A stretch of DNA of 64,000 bases, taken from positions 337,501-401,500 of the forward strand of contig JAAOOA010000162.1 in the NCBI GenBank assembly GCA_012861695.1, written 5' to 3'. The translations under genes and the position numbers were made by a program. Of the stretch, positions 13,401 through 22,536 are shown piece by piece. The stretch comes from Trematomus loennbergii (lineage: Eukaryota; Chordata; Actinopteri; Perciformes; Nototheniidae). Within the stretch, counting starts at the first letter, position 1. The number at the start of each line of letters is the position of its first letter. The notes below the pieces were generated by a model that was given only the letters and a program-made list of their open reading frames with translations, was not told the origin of the DNA and searched no databases.

Positions 13401-16400
13401 AAGATGGCTGCCGGGAACAGTAGTAGTCAATTCCAAGTTGAATCGCCTGCACTCACAGAAGTTTTGCAGTCATGTTAAGTATGATTTGTAGTGCAAGAGC
13501 AATGTTAACAGCAGCTGTAACAGTACACACCTCAGAACCAATCACTGATCCTGTGTGTAGTCAGAGGTGGACATTACATTTTCAACAAAAAGGCAATAAA
13601 ACACTGCATTTAGGTTCATATAAAGTGACTTTTAATGACGACTACAAGCCTACCCTTGGCTTATTATGGTAATCTTTGCTTCAAAAATATCTATTGCATA
13701 AAAAAGCTCCAGACTCTTGTTTATCTGGTATTGTTATTCAGCTAAACTGAAGTGTTTATTGTTCATAAATCAAATAACATGACGTTATAAATCCTCCTGA
13801 TTCATCCAGATGTTTCTCCGTCTAATCCGTGTGCTCAGAACTCCATTTATTTGTGAACATTTCAACACAACGTTACTAAGAAAAGATCGATGTGACCTCT
13901 GGAGAACAGTTTGTGACTTGACCATATTTTCGTAATTGTTAAACGCCCTGTGATGAAACACTATTCAGTGCAGGAGAGGAGAGGAATTTATCCCAGATGT
14001 GGATGTTGTTCTGAAAATATGAGGTGTAGGACATATCTGGGAACATGTTGAAAGACTGTAATAATGAAAGGAAAAGGATCCAAAAGTGTTCAAGCTAATC
14101 ATAAATTATTTCAAATGACTCCCATTCAGCTGAACGCTCAAATCCTTCCGAGAAAACAGGGAGTCTGATCCCTTACAAATAAACAAGAGATACATTTTTG
14201 GTCACTTCTTCAAAACCTCTCAGACAAGATGTATGTTTTCATGCTTTGAAGAAAAATGAAATGTTTAAAGCCACATGGGTTTAAAATGTATACTCTACAA
14301 GTGTCTAGAATGTGTCCCAAAGTCTGGGTTAAAAATTAAATAAAAACAGTTTATAGTGAAATGCAAAATAAGTAAACACACATTTAACCTCAGGAAACAT
14401 ATTCATGTTCATTTAAAAATAAATACATGATTTTCTACAACAATAAAATGTCTATGAATGGGGTTTTGTTACATAGTAATGTCATTATGTGAAGGAAGAA
14501 AAATCAAAAGTGTGGGATTATAGCCTTTGCAGACCATTTACATGCACTAAAACCAACACACTACAGGGAAGGGAAACCCCAACAAGCAGAATGGGGCCTC
14601 TTTAAAAGCCTGGTAGTGAAAGGTTATTGTTAGGCAATCATAACTGTTGTTGCCCTGATCCACTTTTGTAATCATATTTGTAATATTCACTCCAGCTTGG
14701 TTTCAGAATGCACCATCAATCAGAAAAGTTCATTAAAAAAAAAAAAAATTGCCTGAAAACCAGAGTTTCTATCTGAATCTGCTTAAATCAGGTGAACATC
14801 AAGTAAAGGACAGATCATAATGCCCCTGTGTGTTCAATTCTCTACCTCTTAAGCCCTGAGGAGATGTTGTCACTCACTGATTGGCCAAAATGCACCAAGT
14901 GGCACTCAATGGCTAATTAGGGACCATCAGGTGAGCTGAATACCCTCCAATCAATCAGAGGGAATCGTCACATTTAGCTAAAAGGAATTAGGAAAAGGGA
15001 AATGACAACAAGTATCAAAGAATAAGGGACCACCACACATTTGTATGTTCCATGTTTTTGATCCACTATTCAAGGTATCAATTGGTTTTCATTCATGACA
15101 AAAGGCTCTCAAAACTTTCCCTTGTTGTTTAGTTTATCAGAGAGAATATCATATCTGCATTCTGCACTGATATGTGACTTTATTATAATAATGTGGTTAC
15201 CTGGCTCTCTGTATCACAAGACATTTCAAGAGCCTGCTATTAGATTGGTGTATCATCTAGACCAGGTGTGTCCAAACTACGGCCCGGGGGCCAAATGCGG
15301 CCCGCGGACCATTTTGAATCGGCCCTCAGAAAATTCAAAACTATAATGGAATATGGCCCACAAATGAAACTTGTGTTTGTCTTATATTTTACTTCTTAAA
15401 TATGTGTTAATAAGACCACTTTTCAAATAAATTCAGTCAATTAAAGTTGGAAACATTTTGATAAGTTGATAAGAAAAAAGCCCAATGACTTATTTACATA
15501 ACAAGCTTGATATACACCCTTCATATTTCTCTTTATTATAATCAATCTGAGGCTTCTGTTTTAAGGGATGAGCTGCCAACACTCACAAGCATCATTTACC
15601 TACATTTGATTGATTTTGCTAACTTATAACTGAACTTATGAGGCAATATACCTCTCCTCTAGTGAGTGGCCCAGCCCTTCGTACATCTTTCTGTATGTGG
15701 CCCTCGGTGAAAAAAGTTTGGACACCCCTGATCTAGACAAATAAGCTATATCTTCATGATTGTTCTAAAGGTTTTAATGGGGTTAAACCTAATTTCCTCC
15801 GCTTTATGGACAACCAGGGATGTTTAAAGTGTTTTTCTTAATGATCTGCTCCTCTCTGCAGGTCTGTGCCGAGTCAGTGTGTGTGAAGCACCGCCTGCAG
15901 CAGTGCGACTGTCCGGGAGACTCCATGAAGGAGAAATGCCACATGTGCTGCCAGCAGCCCGGTAACTACTGCCTGTCCTCCACTGAGGAATGTGTTTACC
16001 CTTTGTGTCCCAACACGTCAGCCTGTGTCAATCTGTACTGAGGTCGCACGACTGTTTTCCATTAGATGACCTCAAAACTATCACAAGAGACAACATCTCA
16101 CACGATGGTTTGGGTACAGCGTGTGAGATGTTTGTTAAAGGTCACCTATAATGCAAAATCCTCTTCTTCATGTCTCTTCTACATCAACATGTGTCCCCTC
16201 TGTGGAAAGAGATTCTGAAAGTTTCAGGAAAAAAGATTCTCTCTCTTTTTGTCCTGATCCATTTATATAAAAACCTGTCTGAAAATTAGCTGATCAGATT
16301 TTGGCCATTTTATATGTCATAACGATGTTTTGGCTTGTCTAACCATTAGCCAATCACCAACCAAGGTAACCCCAATATATTATAGGTTTCAGATAAATAC

Positions 16401-19400
16401 AAAACATGTCTCTGAAGTGTTTGTCTGAAACACCAAACAGATCTTTGCAGCATCCCATAATCCCCTCTGTTTCAGCCCTGTTTCAAAAGTGCTGATTCTC
16501 TGTCTGTTACTTTAGATGAAAATAAGGAGCCCCTCCCCACGCCCCTCTGAGAGATATTTGGTTAAAAATAACACAATGTGCTCTAGGAGGAGATTCAGGT
16601 GATAAGGGGGGGGAGGGGTTACCTTGGTTGGTGATTGGCTAATGGTTACACAAGCCAAAAAACGCTATGACATCATAAAGTGGCCAAAATCTGATCAGCT
16701 CATTTTCAGACAGGTTTTTATATAAATGGATCAGGACAAAAAGAGAGAGAATCTTTTTTCCTGAAACTTTCAGAGTCTCTTTCCACAGAGGGGACACATG
16801 TTGATGTAGAAGAGACATGAAGAAGAGGGGACACATGTTGATGTAGAAGAGACATGAAGAAGAGGGGACACATGTTGATGTAGAAGAGGCATGAAGAAGT
16901 GGATTTTGCATAATAGGTGACCTTTAAATGTAAATCTAATGGTATTCTTTCTGTGGCAGATAAGCCAGAGACGTGTGCGAGCACCACCTCCTCCGTGCTG
17001 TCCCGTCTCTTCCAGAAAAAGGCGCTGGCGTTGGTGGGCGGCGCTCCGTGCTCCGAGAATCGAGGATACTGCGACAAATTCCACTTTTGTCGCCTGCTGG
17101 ATGCAGATGGACCAATCGCACGACTCAAAAACTCCTTCCTCAATTTAGATGACTTCGATGACATAGCCGAGTGGATGAAGGTGACGTTTTTATGTAAAGT
17201 TAATATCATTTTGTTATGCAAAGGCAAGGCAAGGCAAGGTCATTTATATAGCACCTTTCAACACAAGGCAATTCAAAGTGCTTTACAAAAATGAAAGACA
17301 TTAAGAAAATGGCATTAAAAAGCAAAGATAAAAAATATACATTAAAAGAAAAAACACATGAATAAAAGTTACAGTGCAGTTTAAGATGTGAATAGTTCAA
17401 ATAAAAGCAGCGGCAAAAAAAAAAGTCTTCAGCCTGGATTTAAAAGTAGTGAGAGTTGCAGTGGACCTGCAGGTTTCTGGGAGTTTGTTCCAGATGTTTG
17501 GAGCATAATAACTGAACGCTGCTAAGTTAATAGAAATAACTGTGCATTGAAATTGGCCTTTTTAATTACAGCTTCAATGATTCGTCAATATTCCATAAAT
17601 CGATGAACACCTGCAATGATGTTGACAATGGTTAAGGTTATTCTTTCGAGAAGTAAATTGTTACATTTTATCTTGTTCTAGTTTTTCAAATGACATGATT
17701 TGAGATGTCAATCTTTTTTGGATAAAACACCAAGCCTCATTTGCAATGGTTGGAAGTTATTTTAGGTCTAACAAGACTACAATTAGTTACAATAAAGGCA
17801 TTTTAATAGAAAAAGACAGATTAATGGACGATGTACAGTAATGTCAATTTGAACAGTGTGTTGTATTTCAACAGTGGATGAAGGTGACATTTGTATGTAT
17901 GATTAGTTTGGTAACACATACATAATATATTAGAATATCATCTCGAACAACCAGGATGGATGTCATCAAATGGGTGAAACTCAGTGGCGAACCGTGTCTA
18001 TCACAACTGGACCTTCTGCAGACACACACACACCCCCCGCCGCACCGTTATAATGTCCGTCTTTTCACTGAATTGTCGTCTTGAAAAGGGTACTCACAAC
18101 AATTCCGCAACAACATCCTCTTCACCTGTTGCCATTTCAACGTTAAAAACAATAAAACGGCATATGAGTTGCTTCGTCGCATTCATCTAGATCCTCTGTC
18201 TCGAGCCAGTGAACTACCGGGCCTTCTAGAGGACCCTGGAACCGAGGGGAACTCTGAAAGAATACGCCCATTGGCTACAAATCAATATATGATTGGTTGA
18301 TCAAACTATCAATCCAAACGTACGCTCTCATTCAGTGCAACGGCCAGGGCCTTCTATCAAGGATATAGAATACCTTGGTTGAAGGATATTCTACCCAGAG
18401 ACCCAGAAAAATATCTGATTGGTTGCTTTTTTTTTCTAACACAAAACCACTGAAATGCGTTGTGCATGGACCGAGAAGGACAAACAAATCAACGTAACAC
18501 TGTAATATTACAGATCAACAACACAGATACGATTATCATTTATTCATTTTATATACATTTTATATACATTTTATATACATTTCATTTATATAATTAAATC
18601 GATTTTTGTTAGTTTTATCTGAGTGTTTCAGGGTATTCTCTGAATACCTTGAAGGCCCTGACGGTTCGCCACTGGTGAAACTAAATCAACCCACTCTCCT
18701 TAAATTAAGTTTAAGCGGTTTGAATTTATACTCAATCACTTTTGATTGACTTATACAGAGACCTGAAACCACTGCTCCACTGACACAAATGACTAGATTT
18801 AAAGGTCACCTATTATGCAAAATCCTCTTCTTCATGTCTCTTCTACATCAACATGTGTCCCCTCTTCCTCATGTCTCTTCTACATCAACATGTGTCCCCT
18901 CTGTGTAAAGAGACTCTGAAAGTTTCAGGAACAAAGATTCTCTCTCTTTTGTCCTGATCCATTTATATAAAAACCTGTCTGAAAATGAGCTGATCAGATT
19001 TTGGACACTTTATGATGTCATAATGATGTTTTGGCTTGTGTAACCATTAGCCAATCACCAACCAAGGTACCCCCCCCCCCCCACCTTATCACCTGAATCT
19101 CCTCCTAGAGCACCATTGAGTTCTTTGTAACCAAATCTCTCTCAGAGGGGCGTGGGGAGGGGCTCCTTATTTTCATCTAAAGTAACAGACAGAGAATCAG
19201 CACTTTTGAAACAGGGCTGAAACAGAGGGGATTATGGGATGCTGCAATGATCTGTTTGGTGTTTGGAGCCAAACACTTCAGAGACATGTTTTGTATATAT
19301 CTGAGACCTATAATATATTGATGAAAAAGGGTATAAAGGGGACCTTTAATGGGTTTCTGGTCATCTGTACGGCCACGTTTCCACATCAATTATGTTGACT

Positions 19401-22400
19401 GCCTGATGTTCAGCTGCCGTCGATGTTTCAGTCGTAGAGCTGCCTTTGAGGTTTAGTTCCTCATGACAGCATGGAGAATCAGGAATGCCCATTTGGGTTA
19501 AAGAGCGCCTCAAAGATAATTTTTCCGTTTCAGTGGAGACACAAATTACCCCTCTCTTCAGGTGCCTTTGTGTTGTTTTACCAATGGCAGCACGGCATGT
19601 TGCTGACTCACTTTCTGATATACAGAGCTGCAAAGTAAAGCAACCAATCAGGGAGTAGAGGAGGGTTTATTTCAAAATATGTGATGAGTTTTTGATACAG
19701 CAAAGTTTTCAATGTAGAAAGTGTGCTTTACATGGGAAAATAAACGAAAAACAGATATTTTATATGAGTTTTGAAAAGTAGTATATCTACCTGTTTTTGC
19801 CTAAAGAGTTTTTCTACCCCCGTAAAAAGACCACAACACAACAGAGCAGGTTCATACAATTGATCTCTTTATACGAATAATTGTATTGTAAGTTGTTGCA
19901 ATTTCATTTTCATTTTGCTGCTTATTATTTAACAGTTTTACTGTATGTGGGTCAACTTTGCAAGGTTGATAGAAATTACTGTGCATTCAAATTGGTCTTT
20001 TTAATTACAGCCTCAATGATTCGTCAATTGGTTGTAAAGTCTTTTTAGGTCTTACAAGACATCAATGAAAGGGTACCTATCGTGCAAAATGCACTTTTTG
20101 ATGTCTTACATCAATATGTGTCCCCGGTGTGTCAGGGAACTCACGCAGCGTCAGAAAATAAAACCCTCTCTCTTTCCTCCGTACCCAAATCTCTAAAAAA
20201 GGGGCTACAACGGAGCTGATCCAGATTTGCGTCCGATATGACGTAATATCTGAAATGTGGACCCACGGCCCTATCAGAAAGTTGCTATCAGAAACAATGC
20301 CCGACTGTTTTGGACGTAATATGGTCGGTGTTTACATTAGCATCGCTAACACTCAGAGCTAACCTGAACTGGAGAGCATGTGTGTGAAGAAGCAGGAAAT
20401 AAAAAGGAACTCACCTTGTGGTATAACCGGCAAGAGAGAAAGCCTTTGAGCTCCATACTGTTTCAGAAATAATCCTTGATAATCCATGATATGGCGTTTC
20501 ATCACGGCAGTATTTAGTTTAGACAGTAGCTGCCGGGTCCCGCATGAGCTCAGCCCCCTACTTTTTTATTTTTTATAAAGCTTTATACCCCAAATCAGCA
20601 CTTTTGAAACAGGAAGTGAAATAGAGGGATATGAGGCATGGCTAGAATGGGTGATCTGTTTGGTATTTTGAGCAAAACACTTCATAGACATGTTTTTTAT
20701 ATATTTTTATATATCTGAGACCTATGCTATTGCCTACAAATAGCATGATAGGTGACCTTTAAGATAAGATAAGATAAGATAGTACTTTATTGATCCCAAT
20801 TTGGGAAATTGTTGTGTTGCAGCAGCATAAAAACACATGGCATTGTACAATAAGAATTAAAAGACAAGAAATAAATAAACAAGAAAGTAGAAAATATACA
20901 TGTTGAATTTACAAATTAGCAATAACAAGATATAAAGCAAGTTATTATATATACATAGGTATGTGACAGATGGAATATTTACAATAAAGGCATTTCGATA
21001 GAAAAAGACAGTGCTACAGTATGTACAGATTTTTGAATATACAATATCATGTCAATTTGAACAATGTGTTGTATTTCCTGTTTGTGAAAAACTTGATGAA
21101 GGAGGCTGATATTTTAAGTCCATTGCAAAAAAATGCTATGACTAGTTTGACAAATGCCTGAAAACTGTCAACAGTAATCCAAACTCAAATGCAATATTCG
21201 TACCATCCTCCTCAGGCTCACTGGTGGGCCATCCTGCAGTTTTTCAAATGACATGATTTGAGATGTTGAGATGTCCAGTTTTTGGATGAAACGCCGTGCC
21301 TTATTTGCAATGATTCCAAAGTCATTTTAGGTCTACAATTCCTTTACAATAAAGGCATTTTAATAGAAAAAGAGAGGGCTTTTTTTGCCGATTTTGGAAT
21401 ATACGATGCCATGCCTTTGATTTTATGTTTAATTTGATCAATCTGTGTGAATCTGTGCTGTCCTGTTTTTCATTCTTACCCTGTTGCTGTTAAACTACTG
21501 AATTCCCCCACAGGGATTAATAGAGGTCCATTTTATCTTATCTTATCTTATGTCAATTTAAACAGTGTGTTGTATTTCCTGTTGGTGAGAAAGTCAACTT
21601 CGAGATAATGAAGGAGGCTGATATTTTAAGTCCATTGCTAAACATGTCTATGACTAGCTGACACATGCCTGAAAACAGTCAGCAGTAATCAGTGGCGGCG
21701 CCAGAGTATTTTTGTTGGGTAATCTATGGTAGGGCTAACCCATACAGTGGTGGGGCTCAAGTCAGTATTTGCAATGTAATTACATACACGCTATATCGCC
21801 CCCCTTGACAGTGAAACGCCACGCGTGAGGTTTAGATTATTTCCCTGTCTCAATCAAAATGGAACTGTATGAAATAAAACGGCACATTTGTCTTGTAGTA
21901 AAGGGCACTGTGATCCCCATTTATCCAATGGGGATAGTGAATGGCGGTTCCGATTGATCTCAATCAGTAATGCATGACGCAGACCCAACGTTTTCTGATT
22001 GGCTATAGGTCTATTCAAATTGCATTCGGAGGCATTTTGATCTGACCGCGGCCGTGCTGATATTATAACGCCAGAGAATTTCCACACCTTTAGTGTATAA
22101 AACTCCCCCACTACTTAGACTATTCCTTGCACCCCTCTTCTAGCATAACCCCGAATGGTCTCAACCATATTGCACCAGTAACGTGCACTTGTTGTTACAG
22201 CAGGATCAGTTTGTGTGTTGTGGACACGACCCGTATATTTTCGCAAGCCGTGTTCTCAACATTTAGCATTTTGCTTATTATCTCATTTAATTTGCTTACT
22301 TTAACATCCTTTTTCATGGTGGGGCTAAGCCATTTCTTGGCATGGCTGTAGCCTACCCCAGCCATACCCTGGCGCCGCCACTGGCAGTAATCCAAACTCA

Positions 22401-22536
22401 AATGCAGTATTTGTATCTTCCTCTGCAGGCTCAATGGTGGGCCATCCTGCTGGGGATCCTCTCTCTGTCCGCAGTGATGGGCTGCACCGTCTGCCTCTGC
22501 GGCCGCAAGCTGAACACCAGGGACCACCTGGAGTGA
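1291..22536 (+). CDS. adam10-like: ADAM10-like membrane metalloprotease, 3' part (7 exons; 5' exons outside window)
   Basis: Exons 1291-1454, 11213-11384, 11548-11692, 12382-12568, 15862-15961, 16960-17180 and 22429-22536 join in one open frame with GT-AG introns and compatible phases. In order they encode the end of the reprolysin domain with the zinc motif [12 protein letters not shown] split across the first intron, a Met-turn (FLMFPHA), a disintegrin domain starting at CGN, the ADAM10-type Cys-rich region with DADGP.ARLK, a membrane segment starting QWWAILLG, and a stop. Order, spacing and motifs match ADAM10 rather than ADAM17 or classical ADAMs. ADAM10 is the cell-surface alpha-secretase/sheddase that cleaves Notch, cadherins and APP. 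Unusual features: the cytoplasmic tail is only about a dozen residues without the Pro-rich stretch, and two disintegrin cysteines are missing. It is probably a fish paralog rather than the canonical orthologue. No frameshift is seen. It converges on the lipc-like gene. Confidence 0.9.
1722..1764. repeat. (ATTCTT)n microsatellite
   Basis: About seven tandem ATTCTT units lie at the edge of a retroelement-like segment that starts TTTATTAGGATCCCCATTAGC. Confidence 0.85.
1761..2170 (-). mobile_element. probable LINE 3' end fragment
   Basis: The segment begins with AGGATCCCCATTAGC and TCTTCCTGGGGTCC, text I recognise from abundant fish LINE 3' ends, and sits next to a simple-repeat tail. The family assignment and outer boundary are uncertain. 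Confidence 0.4.
4128..5384. mobile_element. hAT-type non-autonomous DNA transposon (1257 bp)
   Basis: The termini are inverted (CAGGGTCGGC left, GCCGACCCTG right). Identical 8-bp direct repeats, ACCTGACC, flank it at 4120-4127 and 5385-5392. Eight-base duplications and CAG...CTG ends are hAT hallmarks. No transposase reading frame is visible inside. Confidence 0.85.
5476..6950 (-). mobile_element. L2/CR1-like LINE, 5'-truncated, reverse transcriptase broken by frameshifts
   Basis: On the minus strand the frame from about 6904 encodes classic non-LTR reverse transcriptase blocks: [48 protein letters not shown] and the catalytic YADD in [11 protein letters not shown]. The frame shifts near 6195 and continues with [15 protein letters not shown] and [15 protein letters not shown] to about 5880. 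A further shifted segment carries the usual C-terminal LWNSLPPHIR-type motif near 5740. The 3' end is an (ATT)n tail at about 5479-5500. Upstream coding (endonuclease) is missing, so this is a dead copy. A 3' fragment of the same family lies at 53118. Confidence 0.88.
8461..9608. mobile_element. long-TIR DNA element (1.15 kb), superfamily uncertain
   Basis: The ends are a 20-bp inverted repeat with one mismatch (AAATACCCCTTTCACACCAA against the reverse complement of TTGGTGTGAATGGGGTATTT). Subterminal GC-rich motifs such as GAACCGGTT also recur inverted. I see no clear target duplication and no transposase frame. Confidence 0.65.
11064..11192 (-). repeat. retroelement tail fragment next to an ADAM10-like exon
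   Basis: It matches 20763-20900: AAGATAAGATAAG, ACTTTAATGATCTCAATTTGGGA, ACATGGCATTGTACA and AACAAGAAAGTAGAAAATATACA. It ends about 20 bp before the exon at 11213. Confidence 0.6.
11213..11384 (+). CDS. adam10-like: ADAM10-like exon: third zinc ligand and Met-turn
   Basis: The exon opens with HDEG, which completes HEXGHXXGXXHD after splicing. It carries the Met-turn FLMFPHA and ends at DDCFV. The acceptor is gtgtgtctttcag and the donor gtgagg after one extra base. A retroelement fragment ends about 20 bp upstream of the acceptor. Confidence 0.9.
11548..11692 (+). CDS. adam10-like: ADAM10-like exon: start of disintegrin domain
   Basis: It encodes [20 protein letters not shown] and then [11 protein letters not shown]. 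Human ADAM10 has two further cysteines in this loop (CDCG and QCKDECC), which are absent here. Splice phases match both neighbours (2 nt in, 2 nt out). Confidence 0.88.
11781..12100 (+). repeat. interspersed repeat family 2 (GGGGACATATTCTGC / CCTCTTTAA), degraded copy
   Basis: It shares AGTGTCTC, AAAAAGCTCTTTATTTTTTCTCATACTGCCTG, CACCCTCTGTCTGAAACC and CAGTCTGCTCTGATTGGTTAGC with copies at 23190, 39768 and 51555. Confidence 0.65.
12382..12568 (+). CDS. adam10-like: ADAM10-like exon: disintegrin / Cys-rich junction
   Basis: It begins [12 protein letters not shown], as in ADAM10 (SPSQGPCC), and ends at VCVNGW. The donor chosen is TGG|gtgagg because the alternative gt three bases earlier breaks the frame. 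This adds one residue relative to human ADAM10 (NGQCAG against NGWVCAE). A (GATAA)n tail lies about 25 bp upstream of the acceptor. Confidence 0.85.
12712..12899 (-). mobile_element. tRNA-derived SINE, copy 1
   Basis: On the minus strand the tRNA-like head carries a B-box-like GGTTCAAACCCC. The other end has GTAAGTCGCTTTGGATAAAAG. Near-identical copies lie at 56563 and 57577. Confidence 0.65.
12975..13135 (+). repeat. strongly diverged repeat-family-2 relative
   Basis: GCTCATTTTAGGTTCATA, followed by CTCACACTGTCTATCTCAATGTACCTCTGTCTG, resembles the first half of family 2. I give it only as a probable old copy. Confidence 0.35.
14457..14606 (+). repeat. repeat family 2, 3' half
   Basis: It contains TTACATAGTAATGTCATTATG, GCCTTTGCAGACCATTTACATGCAC and the terminal GGGCCTCTTTAAA, shared with 39768 and 51555. 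Confidence 0.6.
15263..15730. mobile_element. hAT-type element (468 bp)
   Basis: The ends CAGGTGTGTCCAAACT and AGTTTGGACACCCCTG are inverted repeats. Exact 8-bp duplications ATCTAGAC flank it at 15255-15262 and 15731-15738. A shorter copy of the same family lies at 46100. Confidence 0.88.
15862..15961 (+). CDS. adam10-like: ADAM10-like exon: Cys-rich segment
   Basis: It encodes [17 protein letters not shown] and CHMCCQQP, the counterpart of the ADAM10 ICEKYGLEECTC and CHVCC segment. The acceptor is cctctctgcag and the donor G|gtaact. The frame stays open into the intron for a further 26 codons (see findings). Confidence 0.87.
16136..16926. mobile_element. TTAAAGGT-ended MITE, inverted duplex with 37-bp tandem repeat
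   Basis: Positions 16136-16367 hold the left half of the MITE in forward orientation. From there to 16926 a nearly full copy is reversed, so the outer about 230 bp can fold back. The reversed copy contains about three tandem 37-bp units (GGGGACACATGTTGATGTAG...) at about 16788-16895. It ends 33 bp before an ADAM10-like exon. Confidence 0.8.
16960..17180 (+). CDS. adam10-like: ADAM10-like exon: membrane-proximal region
   Basis: It encodes [22 protein letters not shown] and [13 protein letters not shown], the most diagnostic ADAM10 segment, and ends IAEWMK in phase 0 at gtgacg. A MITE ends at 16926, 33 bp before the acceptor. Confidence 0.9.
17219..17525 (-). mobile_element. L2-like LINE 3' fragment
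   Basis: Read on the minus strand, the start of the fragment encodes [20 protein letters not shown] followed by LKTFF, the C-terminal signature of L2/CR1 LINE proteins. Then come an A-rich stretch and the tail AAAGCACTTTGAATTGCCTTG. A (GGCAA)n run marks the end. Confidence 0.7.
17982..18674. mobile_element. hAT-type element (693 bp)
   Basis: The ends CAGTGGCGAACCGT and ACGGTTCGCCACTG are perfect inverted repeats. Exact 8-bp duplications GTGAAACT flank it at 17974-17981 and 18675-18682. An internal TTATATACATT tandem run lies near 18548-18590. No transposase frame is seen. Confidence 0.92.
18799..19349 (+). mobile_element. TTAAAGGT-ended MITE, full copy
   Basis: It begins TTTAAAGGTCACCTATTATGC and ends GGGGACCTTTAA, so the ends are inverted and start or finish in TTAA, as with piggyBac-like target sites. 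It contains two units of the 37-bp repeat seen at 16788. Confidence 0.75.
20067..20762 (+). mobile_element. related MITE, longer diverged copy
   Basis: It starts AAAGGGTACCTATCGTGCAAAATGCACTTTTTGATGTC and ends CATGATAGGTGACCTTTAA. The ends and the GAGCAAAACACTTCATAGACATG block match the MITE family, but the middle is different. Confidence 0.6.
20763..20990 (-). repeat. retroelement tail ((GATAA)n, GGGATCAATAAAGTAC on minus)
   Basis: A (GATAA)n run is followed by GTACTTTATTGATCCCAATTTGGGAAATTG and an A-rich body shared with 11064. The layout suggests a minus-strand non-LTR element tail. Confidence 0.6.
21458..21550 (+). repeat. retroelement tail ending in (TTATC)n
   Basis: TGTCCTGTTTTTCATTCTTACCC... 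through TTAATAGAGGTCCATTTTATCTTATCTTATC is nearly identical to 51131-51224. Two dispersed copies with a pentanucleotide tail fit a LINE or SINE 3' end. Confidence 0.6.
21690..22383. mobile_element. hAT-type element (694 bp) beside the ADAM10-like terminal exon
   Basis: The ends CAGTGGCGGCGCCAG and CTGGCGCCGCCACTG are perfect 15-bp inverted repeats. Exact 8-bp duplications GCAGTAAT flank it at 21682-21689 and 22384-22391. It interrupts the second copy of a duplicated intronic segment. Short internal frames show no transposase motif. Confidence 0.93.
22429..22536 (+). CDS. adam10-like: ADAM10-like terminal exon: membrane segment and short tail
   Basis: The acceptor is cttcctctgcag. It encodes [18 protein letters not shown], a short Cys-containing end of the membrane segment, and the tail [11 protein letters not shown] followed by TGA. 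Human ADAM10 continues for a further Pro/Arg-rich tail, which is absent here. A 694-bp hAT element ends 45 bp upstream. Confidence 0.88.
   Translation, partial: AQWWAILLGILSLSAVMGCTVCLCGRKLNTRDHLE

Larger units (their letters stand above)
17181..22428 (+). other. last intron of the ADAM10-like gene, with internal duplications
   Basis: Several intronic segments recur: TTTTTAATTACAGC.TCAATGATTCGTCAAT at 17560 and 19998; ACAATAAAGGCATTT..ATAGAAAAAGA at 17790, 20983 and 21346; TGTCAATTT.AACA.TGTGTTGTATTTC at 17844, 21050 and 21553; GATGAAGGAGGCTGATATTTTAAGTCCATTGC at 21095 and 21607. The last of these duplicates continues into a copy of the terminal exon start at 21216. Three MITE or hAT insertions sit among the duplicates. 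Confidence 0.7.

Noticed and set aside
16639..17294. Minus-strand frames with repeated [12 protein letters not shown] and antisense frames to the ADAM10-like exon
   Set aside because: They come from the MITE tandem repeat and the opposite strand of a real exon; there are no splice or domain signals.
22127..22351. 74-codon frame inside the 694-bp hAT element
   Set aside because: It shows no transposase motif and starts and ends within non-coding element sequence.
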